DNA of 11,072 bases from an uncultured Clostridia bacterium (GTDB taxonomy: Bacteria; Bacillota; Clostridia; Oscillospirales; Acutalibacteraceae), in contig CAMJHI010000048.1 in NCBI GenBank assembly GCA_946405475.1, positions 1 to 11,072 on the forward strand, read 5' to 3'. The translations under genes were made by a program, and so were the position numbers. This document shows, one piece after another, positions 1 through 5,644 of this stretch (within the stretch, counting starts at the first letter, position 1; each line of letters opens with the position of its first letter). The notes beneath the pieces were generated by a model. It was not told the DNA's origin. It did no database searches and worked only from the letters and a program-made list of their open reading frames with translations.

Positions 1-606
1 GTTAAAATCCTTGGTTTTGACCAGACCGAGGAAGCAGGAGGCGATGAGGAACGAGGGCACCATGCCGCAGGAATTCATGATGTAGCCCACGGAATTGTAC
101 TGCGTGCGTTCAAAATAATCCGGCGCGACCTGCGGCAGCATGGCGATGTGCGGCACGTTGAGAACGGTGGTGACGGTGCTGTAAAGCATGAAAGCGGCGG
201 TGTAGTAGATCATGGTGTATCGCTCGTTGCCCATGCCGGAAATGCCGAACGAGGTCCAGGTCATGACCGTGACGAGCGCAAAGGGCAGGATCGATAAATA
301 TATATACGGTCTGTGCTTGCCCAGCCTGCTGCGCGTGCGGTCGGTGATGACGCCCATGACCGGGTCGGTCACCGCGTCCCACAGCGACTTGATCATGAGC
401 ACGATACCGACCTGCGCGGCGGAAAGGCCCTCGACCATGGTCAGAAACGCGAAATAATAAAGGCTGAACACGTAGCTGCCGCCGCTCGTGGAAATATTCG
501 CCATGGTATAGGCGAGCATCGGCTTGATGACGGTTTTGAAGTCACCCTTCACGCCCAGCGCTTTTTTGATCACGTCACCGGCGTTCCGCTTTTTTTCTGC
601 CTGCAC
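1..606 (-). CDS. GPH-family (MelB-like) sugar:cation symporter, 3' end missing
   Basis: This is the N-terminal 202 residues of an inner-membrane transporter; the gene runs off the left edge. Residues about 77-100 carry the signature of the glycoside-pentoside-hexuronide group of the major facilitator superfamily: DAVTDPVMG followed by DRTRSRLGKHRP. In MelB the two aspartates of the matching DAxxDP motif bind the coupling cation, and both are present here (D77, D81). Hydrophobic helices flank the motif. I chose the GTG at 606-604 because a GGGAAGG ribosome site (620-614) lies 7 bases upstream; the protein then begins with a charged tail, MQAEKKRN, as is common in the family. It is divergent from a GH36 alpha-galactosidase, so an alpha-galactoside such as melibiose is the likely cargo. 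That substrate is an inference from context; the family also moves beta-glucosides, pentosides and glucuronides. Confidence 0.9.
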   Translation of the reverse strand, partial: MQAEKKRNAGDVIKKALGVKGDFKTVIKPMLAYTMANISTSGGSYVFSLYYFAFLTMVEGLSAAQVGIVLMIKSLWDAVTDPVMGVITDRTRSRLGKHRPYIYLSILPFALVTVMTWTSFGISGMGNERYTMIYYTAAFMLYSTVTTVLNVPHIAMLPQVAPDYFERTQYNSVGYIMNSCGMVPSFLIASCFLGLVKTKDFN

Positions 607-642
607 CCCGACACCTTCCCTCGTTTGAAACAATATATGAAT

Positions 643-671
643 ATAGTAAAAGCTTCCTTGATTTTTGTCAA
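643..671 (-). promoter_or_regulatory. Sigma-A-like promoter of the sugar symporter
   Basis: On the minus strand a perfect -35 hexamer TTGACA (671-666) is followed, after 17 bases, by TACTAT (648-643; 4 of 6 matches to TATAAT). The symporter GTG lies about 37 bases further on, after a ribosome site. The -35 box is back to back with the promoter of the alpha-galactosidase gene, so one regulator bound between them could control both. Confidence 0.6.
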
Positions 672-673
672 CC

Positions 674-690
674 GAAAAAGCAGATTTTTC
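674..690. promoter_or_regulatory. Short inverted repeat between the divergent promoters, possible operator
   Basis: GAAAAA, a 5-base spacer GCAGA and TTTTTC form a perfect 6+6 inverted repeat just upstream of both -35 boxes. Its position would suit a regulator of the divergent sugar-use pair. The arms are short and AT-only apart from the end bases, so chance is a real alternative. No regulator gene is visible in the window. Confidence 0.25.
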
Positions 691-709
691 CGCGCAAGTA
701 ACCCATTTC

Positions 710-738
710 TTGACTTTATAATTCGTTATGATTATAAT
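710..738 (+). promoter_or_regulatory. Sigma-A-like promoter of the alpha-galactosidase gene
   Basis: TTGACT (710-715) and a perfect TATAAT (733-738) are separated by 17 bases. This predicts a start near 745 and a leader of about 28 bases before the ATG at 773, which includes the ribosome site AAGGGTG (758-764). A second TATAAT at 717-722 lies too close to the -35 box to pair with it. Confidence 0.65.
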
Positions 739-772
739 AAAATCAAATTCCGTTAAAAAGGGTGAAGCTGAC

Positions 773-2839
773 ATGAAAAACCTCTTTCGCTACGCGTTCT
801 GCGTGCTGCAAAGCCTGCTGTTCATCGTTTCTTCTTTTTCCGTTTATGATTCCAAGTTCAAGATCTGGGTCGATCGCAGCGCGATGAACCTGACCTCTGA
901 AACCAAGATCGCGTTCGATGCGATCACGGCCGACGAAATGCGCGTGAGCGACAGTGAAAAAAAGCAGTGCCGCGCGTGGTATGAAGCGCATCTGCTCGGC
1001 ACCGACGCCCCTGCCTATAATTTCACGGTCGGCGGCAGAGAATTCCAAAAGCACGTCGACGATTGGGCAATCAGCGTCGGCAAAGAGAGCGCGCCCGGCG
1101 CCGTTCGCCGCGGAGGCAAAACGACCGTGATCACGCTCACACACAAAAAGAGCGGGCTGGTCGCCGCGGTGGAAGCGACGATCTATGAAGAATTCGCCAC
1201 CTGCGACTGGACGGTATCCATCAAAAACGAGGGCGAAGCCGACTCCCCTGTGATCAAAAGCTTCAACGGTGCGGATTTTACGCTGGACAGCGGCATGACC
1301 GACCTGTATTTCAGCCGTGGCTCCGACGCGAAAAACGACGACTTTGAATTGATGAAATCGCCCGTCAGTCCGCTGAAGACCGTGTTCAACGCCAGCGGCG
1401 GCCGCAACTCGGCCTACCTGCCCTATTACAACCTGCAGGGCAAAAACCTGAGCGCCGTCATGGCGGTCGGCTGGACGGGTCAGTGGTACACGTCGTTCCG
1501 CCAGACCGTCAAGGGCGTTGACGTGATCGCCAAGCAGGAATTCTTCAAAGCCTACCTGACCCCCGGCGAGCAGGTGCGTTCGCCGCTGGTGTCCCTGACG
1601 TTTTATGACGGCAAAAACGCCCTCAAGGGCTTCAACACCTTCCGCAACTGGGAATCCAACTGCGTTTACACCGAAAGCGCCTACCCCGTCACCTGCACCA
1701 TTTTGGCCGGTGAATTCGACAAGCGCAACAGCGATCAGCTGATCGAATTCATTCAGGGCATGTCACAGGAAATGTGCGACGACGTGGACTTTTTGTGGAT
1801 GGACGCCGGCTGGTATGAATATACCGAAAGCTGGTACGACGGCGTGGGCAACTGGCTGCCGAACAAGGCGCGGTTCCCCGACGGACTGGCTCCCATCGCC
1901 GAAGCGGCCGAAAGCCGCGGCATGGGGCTGCTGCTGTGGTATGAGCCCGAGCGCTGCTGCCAGAACACAAGGGTCTATAACGAATGCGTCAAGCACCCCG
2001 GCTGGCTGGTATCAAAAAATGAAGAGGTGAACATGGTCAACCTGGCGTTTGACGGGTGCTGCGATTACCTCGGCGAGCTGGTCGCCAATTCCCTCAAGGA
2101 CAACAAGATCAGCCTGTACCGGCAGGATTTCAATTTCACCCCGCTGGACATGTGGAAGCAGTGCGATAAGGACTATTTCAACGGCCGCAGCGGTATTGAA
2201 GAAAACCACTACGTGACCAACCTCTACCGCTACCTTGACACGCTGCTGGAAGTGAACCCGGGGCTGATCATCGACAACTGCGCCAGCGGCGGCCGCCGGA
2301 TCGATCTGGAAATGTCGCGCCGGAGCATCCCGCTGTGGCGCACCGATTATAACTGCAGTACAGAACTGGGCGAGATCAAGGACGACGCGTTCACCGCCTC
2401 GCAGGTCGCCACCTACGGGCTGTCGTTCTGGCTGCCGTTGAGCGGCACCGGGCTGAACGCCTACACCGAATACGCCGACCGGTCCGTTCTCACCGCCTGC
2501 AGCCAGCGCAGCGGCTACCGCGAGGTGCGCGAGATGATGGATGAGAATTATTATCCCCTCACCTACGGTGCGCTCGACCTGACGAAATATCACGCCTTCC
2601 AGTTCGGCAGCGAAACACGCGGCAACGCCATGGTCTACCGCCGCGAAAACGTGAAATCGGAGCAATACAAGCTCATGCTCAACGGCCTCGACCCCGCCAA
2701 AACCTACATTCTGACCAACTACGACGACCCGAACGAAACCTATACCAAGACCGGCGCGGAGCTGATGGATGGCGGCGTAACTGTAACCGTCACTGACTGC
2801 CCGAAATGCGCGATTTATTTTTATGAGGCGTTAAGATAA
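773..2839 (+). CDS. GH36-type alpha-galactosidase (melibiase), possible signal peptide
   Basis: This 688-residue protein is a clan GH-D glycoside hydrolase that would release terminal alpha-linked galactose with retention of configuration. A beta-rich N-terminal domain (to about residue 320) precedes a TIM barrel with LWMDAGW (D344), LLLWYEPE (about 387-394), YRQDFN with the presumed nucleophile D452, NCASGGRRID, and RTDYN with the presumed acid/base D525. A small beta domain closes the protein. The nucleophile and acid/base contexts (RQDF and RTDY) differ from the better-known KWDM and SDD forms, so substrate could deviate from plain alpha-galactosides, for example alpha-N-acetylgalactosamine. 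I chose the ATG at 773 because AAGGGTG lies 8 bases upstream; an earlier in-frame ATG at 728 has no ribosome site and overlaps the -10 region. Residues 2-25 (two basic residues, then a hydrophobic run) resemble a signal peptide or anchor without a clear AxA site. The divergent symporter implies import of the sugar. Confidence 0.9.
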   Translation: MKNLFRYAFCVLQSLLFIVSSFSVYDSKFKIWVDRSAMNLTSETKIAFDAITADEMRVSDSEKKQCRAWYEAHLLGTDAPAYNFTVGGREFQKHVDDWAISVGKESAPGAVRRGGKTTVITLTHKKSGLVAAVEATIYEEFATCDWTVSIKNEGEADSPVIKSFNGADFTLDSGMTDLYFSRGSDAKNDDFELMKSPVSPLKTVFNASGGRNSAYLPYYNLQGKNLSAVMAVGWTGQWYTSFRQTVKGVDVIAKQEFFKAYLTPGEQVRSPLVSLTFYDGKNALKGFNTFRNWESNCVYTESAYPVTCTILAGEFDKRNSDQLIEFIQGMSQEMCDDVDFLWMDAGWYEYTESWYDGVGNWLPNKARFPDGLAPIAEAAESRGMGLLLWYEPERCCQNTRVYNECVKHPGWLVSKNEEVNMVNLAFDGCCDYLGELVANSLKDNKISLYRQDFNFTPLDMWKQCDKDYFNGRSGIEENHYVTNLYRYLDTLLEVNPGLIIDNCASGGRRIDLEMSRRSIPLWRTDYNCSTELGEIKDDAFTASQVATYGLSFWLPLSGTGLNAYTEYADRSVLTACSQRSGYREVREMMDENYYPLTYGALDLTKYHAFQFGSETRGNAMVYRRENVKSEQYKLMLNGLDPAKTYILTNYDDPNETYTKTGAELMDGGVTVTVTDCPKCAIYFYEALR

Positions 2840-2882
2840 CGAAAACGAGAGCGCGAGCCTTTAGACGAACATCAAAAAACAA

Positions 2883-2940
2883 AAAACAACCGACCTTCGG
2901 CTCCGAGCAATTCGGGGACACAGGTCGGTTGTTTTGTGTT
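2883..2940. terminator. Bidirectional intrinsic terminator between galactosidase and rpsT
   Basis: AAAACAACCGACC (2883-2895) pairs perfectly with GGTCGGTTGTTTT (2923-2935), a 13-bp stem. The 27-base loop can itself fold through CTCCGA and TCGGGG with one G-T pair. On the plus strand the T-rich tail follows at 2929-2940; on the minus strand the matching A-rich flank (2874-2889) gives a T-run. It therefore suits both the galactosidase gene arriving from the left and rpsT arriving from the right. Confidence 0.85.
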
Positions 2941-2955
2941 TCAGGCTTTGCTTAT

Positions 2956-2980
2956 GGGCGCACGCAGTGTGCGCGCGCCC
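2956..2980. other. GC-rich hairpin in the rpsT 3' untranslated region
   Basis: GGGCGC (2956-2961) pairs with GCGCCC (2975-2980); inside, CGCA (2963-2966) pairs with TGCG (2970-2973) across a GTG loop. One A-C mismatch separates the two helices. No T-run follows on either strand, so it is not a terminator by itself. It lies 14 bases beyond the rpsT stop and could protect the short rpsT mRNA from 3' exonucleases or act together with the nearby terminator. Confidence 0.6.
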
Positions 2981-2994
2981 TAAACAAAAAGCAA

Positions 2995-3252
2995 TTACGC
3001 TTTGTTAGCCTTGAGTGCAAGAGCGGATTTTTTTCTTGCGGCGTTGTTCTTGTGGATGATGCCCTTGGCGGCGGACTGATCGATCTTTTTCATCGCAGCG
3101 GCCACGAGAACGTCTTTATCGGCAGCGTTCGCTTCGATGGCGGCGTTCGCCTTTTTCAGAGCGGTTTTCAGCGCGCTGTTCGTGGAGCGGTTGCGGGCAG
3201 CCTTGGTCTTGTTGACAAGAACTCTTTTCTTCGCGGATTTGATGTTCGGCAC
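2995..3252 (-). CDS. rpsT: Small ribosomal subunit protein bS20
   Basis: This 85-residue basic protein is S20, which binds 16S rRNA and helps to assemble the 30S subunit. It begins PNIKSAKKRVLVNKTK, the hallmark N-terminus of the family, and ends in the alanine/lysine-rich helix KKIDQSAAKGIIHKNNAARKK. The length matches the usual 85-90 residues. The start is GTG at 3252-3250: AAGGAGGTG lies directly upstream at 3269-3261, and the family always begins at this Pro. A TTG further upstream at 3270 overlaps the ribosome site and is not the start. It is a single-gene unit with its own extended -10 promoter and the shared terminator at 2883-2940. It is divergent from gpr, a neighbourhood also known in Bacillus. 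Confidence 0.97.
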   Translation of the reverse strand: MPNIKSAKKRVLVNKTKAARNRSTNSALKTALKKANAAIEANAADKDVLVAAAMKKIDQSAAKGIIHKNNAARKKSALALKANKA

Positions 3253-3286
3253 AAAATACACCTCCTTCAAAATTCATACGCATTAC

Positions 3287-3315
3287 ACTATAGCATTTCT
3301 TCCTGAAAAAAGCAA
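3287..3315 (-). promoter_or_regulatory. Extended -10 promoter of rpsT
   Basis: On the minus strand TTGCTT (3315-3310) and TATAGT (3292-3287) are 17 bases apart. TGC lies directly before the -10 hexamer, giving the extended -10 form TGnTATAAT with one mismatch. The start would be near 3280, with a leader of about 28 bases. The A-rich gap on the other side, towards gpr, shows no convincing sigma-G or sigma-F promoter that I can defend. Confidence 0.65.
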
Positions 3316-3370
3316 GAGAATTTTGAAGAAAAGTGCAAAAAATATCAGAGAAATCCAAAGGAAACCGGTG

Positions 3371-4249
3371 ATGAAATTGAGCTTACGCACGGATCTGGCG
3401 CTGGAACAGCACGAAATGGCGCCTCAGAACCTTCAGGGAATCGAAATTGAGAAAAAAAGAACCGGCGGCATGACGCTGACAACGATCCGCGTCACCGACG
3501 AAGCGGGCGCAAAAAGCATTCGCCGCCCCGTGGGCACCTACGTGACGGCAGAGCTGAAAAGCATCTGGCTGGAAACCGCCTTCGGCAAAGCGGAAATCGA
3601 GGCCGTCGCGCAGGAGATCGAAGCGCTGCTGCCCAAAAGCGGAACAGCGCTGGTGTGCGGGCTGGGGAACGAAAACATCACGCCGGACGCGCTCGGGCCG
3701 AAATGCAGCGAGCTGATCTTTGCCACAAGGCACATTCCCGAAACGATGCAAAAGCAGCTCGGGTTCGACCGGCTGCGCCCCGTGGCGCGCCTGACGCCGG
3801 GCGTGTTGGGGCAAAACGGCATGGAGACCGGCGAGATCCTGCTCGGCGTCATTCAGCGCATCTCCCCCGCCGTGCTCATCACCGTTGACGCGCTGGCCTC
3901 CCGACGGCTGGAGCGGCTGGGCTGCACGGTGCAGATCAGCAACACCGGCATCACACCGGGCTCGGGCGTGGGCAACGCACGAAAAGAAATCAGCGAAAAA
4001 ACCATGGGCGTGCCGGTGATCGCCATCGGCGTGCCGACCGTGGTGGACGCTTCCACCCTCGCCTATGACCTGATCGGCAGAGAAAATGAACCCAAAACCG
4101 AACCGCAAGGGCATAAAATGATGGTCACGCCGCGTGAGATCGACCTGCTGATCGAACGGGCGGCCCGCTTCGTGGCATTTGCCGTCAACAAAGCGCTGCA
4201 GCCGCAGCTTGACGCCGAGGATATGGCACTGCTGGCGGGCGGCGCATAA
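3371..4249 (+). CDS. gpr: Germination protease GPR (peptidase family A25)
   Basis: GPR is made in the developing spore as a zymogen and degrades the DNA-coating small acid-soluble proteins at germination. The 292-residue sequence shows RTDLALEQHEMA at the start, LGNENITPDALGP (D106), TVDALASRRLERLG (D173), QISNTGITPGSGVGNARKE, GVPVIAIGVPTVVDA and MMVTPREID. D106 and D173 match the two aspartates implicated in catalysis in Bacillus megaterium GPR. Bacillus GPR autoprocesses at TD-LA after 15-16 residues; here only 8 residues would be removed (MKLSLRTD). The protein is also about 75 residues shorter than Bacillus GPR, mostly because the stretch between VVDA and MVTP is much reduced. I chose the ATG at 3371: AAAGGA lies 8 bases upstream and upstream reading-frame sequence is unrelated. 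spoIIP follows 57 bases downstream. Confidence 0.97.
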   Translation: MKLSLRTDLALEQHEMAPQNLQGIEIEKKRTGGMTLTTIRVTDEAGAKSIRRPVGTYVTAELKSIWLETAFGKAEIEAVAQEIEALLPKSGTALVCGLGNENITPDALGPKCSELIFATRHIPETMQKQLGFDRLRPVARLTPGVLGQNGMETGEILLGVIQRISPAVLITVDALASRRLERLGCTVQISNTGITPGSGVGNARKEISEKTMGVPVIAIGVPTVVDASTLAYDLIGRENEPKTEPQGHKMMVTPREIDLLIERAARFVAFAVNKALQPQLDAEDMALLAGGA

Positions 4250-4272
4250 AACGGACAGCGCAGGCATATATA
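4244..4272 (+). promoter_or_regulatory. Possible sporulation-sigma promoter for spoIIP
   Basis: GCATA (4244-4248, overlapping the gpr stop) and CATATATA (4265-4272) lie about 16 bases apart. This loosely resembles the sigma-E/sigma-G type pattern of a xATA -35 core and CATAnnnT-like -10. In Bacillus, spoIIP has its own sporulation promoter as well as read-through from gpr. The match is imperfect, so this is a weak candidate only. Confidence 0.25.
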
Positions 4273-4300
4273 TCTTCTTGTGACGACGGTCACAAGGAGG
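4273..4300 (+). promoter_or_regulatory. Hairpin that pairs with the spoIIP ribosome binding site
   Basis: CTTGTGAC (4277-4284), the tetraloop GACG and GTCACAAG (4289-4296) form a perfect 8-bp stem. It can continue for four more pairs (two G-T wobbles) through 4273-4276 and 4297-4300. The descending arm contains all of AAGGAGG (4294-4300), the Shine-Dalgarno site 6 bases before the spoIIP ATG. When folded, the site would be buried, pointing to control of spoIIP translation; the function is inferred, the pairing is seen. Confidence 0.6.
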
Positions 4301-4306
4301 TAACCC

Positions 4307-5410
4307 ATGAACCACTCGCCGCAAACCCTGTTCAACCGCTGTGCCCTGATCCTCAGCGGCATGATTATGCTCGGCTCCGTGCTGCTGACGCAGAGCCAAT
4401 CGCCCGCCCGGCCGGATCAAAGCCGGAATACCGTGGACAGCGTGACGCTGCCGAACGTGCACGCTTCACAAAATGAACAGAAGACCGCGGTTCAGCAAAG
4501 CCGTTCCGTTTTTGCGCAGAATCCGCTCGACGAGCTGACCAAAACGCCGGACGATATCAAGGGGCTGATGCTGGCCGCGCAAAAAAACGCGGCCAGCGAA
4601 AAGAAGGACGGCGACATCGTCGAACGGCAATACGGCAAAAAATCATCCAACGCCGCCGTGGGCAAGCTGCTCATCCGCAACAACACCGACACGCAGAAAA
4701 GCCTTGATTTCAAAGCGCTGCTCGAAGCGGGCGCCGACCTGCACGCGCCGGACAAGACCAAGCCCGCCGTTCTGATCTTTCACACGCACACGACCGAAGC
4801 GTATGAGCTGCTCAACCGCGGCTGGTACGCGCAGGGCTACGTCACGCGCAGCAAATCGTCTGACCGCAACATGGTGCGCATCGGCATGGAAATCGCCGAT
4901 CAGCTCAAACAAGCGGGGTTTCAGGTGATCCACGATCAGCAGATCCACGACCTGAAATACACCGGCGCTTACGCCCATTCCCGCGTGAACGTGGAAAAAT
5001 ATCTGAAGCAGTACCCGAGCATCCAGATCGTGCTGGATATCCACCGCGACGCGATCGAGCAGGAAAACGGCGTGCGGATCAAACCGACCGTGGAGATCAT
5101 GGGCAAAAAGGCGGCGCAGATGATGATCATCACCGGCTGTCAGGAGGGCAAGATCAAGCACTTCCCCGAATGGAAATACAACCTGCGCTTTGCGCTGCAA
5201 CTGCAAAACGTCATGGAAAGCAAATACCCCGGGCTGATGCGGCCGATCTATTTCTGCGAGCGGCAGTACAACATGGATTGCTCCCACAACAACCTGCTCA
5301 TCGAGGTCGGCAGCAGCTCCAACACGCTGGAAGAGGCCGCCTATTCGGGTCGCCTGCTGGGCAAAGGGCTCGCCGCGCTGCTGGAGCATGCGCCGGAACC
5401 CAAAGAATAA
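4307..5410 (+). CDS. spoIIP: Stage II sporulation protein P, engulfment peptidoglycan hydrolase
   Basis: SpoIIP is an amidase/endopeptidase of the SpoIID-SpoIIM-SpoIIP complex that thins septal peptidoglycan and drives engulfment of the forespore. Residues about 12-28 form one hydrophobic anchor (CALILSGMIMLGSVLL), followed by a polar low-complexity linker to about residue 150 and then the catalytic domain. Visible motifs are IFHTHTTEAY (H159, H161, E164), DIHRDA (H246) and NLLIEVGSSSNT (E333), consistent with the zinc ligands and catalytic acids of the family. At 367 residues it is near the family's usual length. The ATG at 4307 is set by AAGGAGG 6 bases upstream, a site inside a hairpin. 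It follows gpr by 57 bases on the same strand and is followed by a small membrane-protein ORF. Confidence 0.95.
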   Translation: MNHSPQTLFNRCALILSGMIMLGSVLLTQSQSPARPDQSRNTVDSVTLPNVHASQNEQKTAVQQSRSVFAQNPLDELTKTPDDIKGLMLAAQKNAASEKKDGDIVERQYGKKSSNAAVGKLLIRNNTDTQKSLDFKALLEAGADLHAPDKTKPAVLIFHTHTTEAYELLNRGWYAQGYVTRSKSSDRNMVRIGMEIADQLKQAGFQVIHDQQIHDLKYTGAYAHSRVNVEKYLKQYPSIQIVLDIHRDAIEQENGVRIKPTVEIMGKKAAQMMIITGCQEGKIKHFPEWKYNLRFALQLQNVMESKYPGLMRPIYFCERQYNMDCSHNNLLIEVGSSSNTLEEAAYSGRLLGKGLAALLEHAPEPKE

Positions 5411-5433
5411 AGCCGCGCCAAAACGACGCGGCT
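5411..5433 (+). other. Hairpin directly after the spoIIP stop codon
   Basis: AGCCGCG (5411-5417) and CGCGGCT (5427-5433) form a perfect 7-bp stem around a 9-base loop, starting at the base after the spoIIP stop. No T-run follows, so it is unlikely to be a full terminator. It separates spoIIP from the ribosome site of the next small ORF and may adjust downstream expression or protect the spoIIP 3' end. Confidence 0.45.
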
Positions 5434-5455
5434 GAAGAAACGAAAGGAAACAGAA

Positions 5456-5644
5456 TTGAAAAACCTGTTGCGGATGTATGTGATCGTCATGATGTTTCTG
5501 GTCTGCGTGCTCATCGGCACGGTCGGCCTGCTGACCGCGGGCGAACGCAGCGCTCACGCTGTGTTCGGCACCGGGCAGGAAACGATCCGTTTTGACCGGA
5601 CAAGCCTTGATCCGCTTACTTCTTTTCTTCCCTTTCATGAATAA
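5456..5644 (+). CDS. Small single-pass membrane protein downstream of spoIIP, function unknown
   Basis: I do not recognise a family. The 62-residue product starts KNLLRMY, then a hydrophobic helix at about residues 8-27 (VIVMMFLVCVLIGTVGLLTA), then a polar tail rich in small residues. The basic start and polar tail suggest one membrane pass with the tail outside. The TTG start at 5456 is supported by AAAGGA (5443-5448) 7 bases upstream; without it the first ATG is at 5474 and has no ribosome site. It lies 45 bases after spoIIP on the same strand, so the two are probably co-transcribed and a sporulation role is plausible but inferred. Its last 29 bases overlap the 3' end of der, which runs the other way, with no terminator between. 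It could be a spurious ORF, but signal and spacing favour a real gene. Confidence 0.55.
   Translation: MKNLLRMYVIVMMFLVCVLIGTVGLLTAGERSAHAVFGTGQETIRFDRTSLDPLTSFLPFHE

Noticed and set aside
2012..2665. A 217-codon minus-strand frame inside the galactosidase gene
   Set aside because: Lies antisense to the catalytic barrel; composition and lack of ribosome site mark it as a shadow.
3383..4462. A 359-codon minus-strand frame over gpr
   Set aside because: Antisense shadow of gpr and the spoIIP start; His/Arg/Gln-rich with no recognisable domain.
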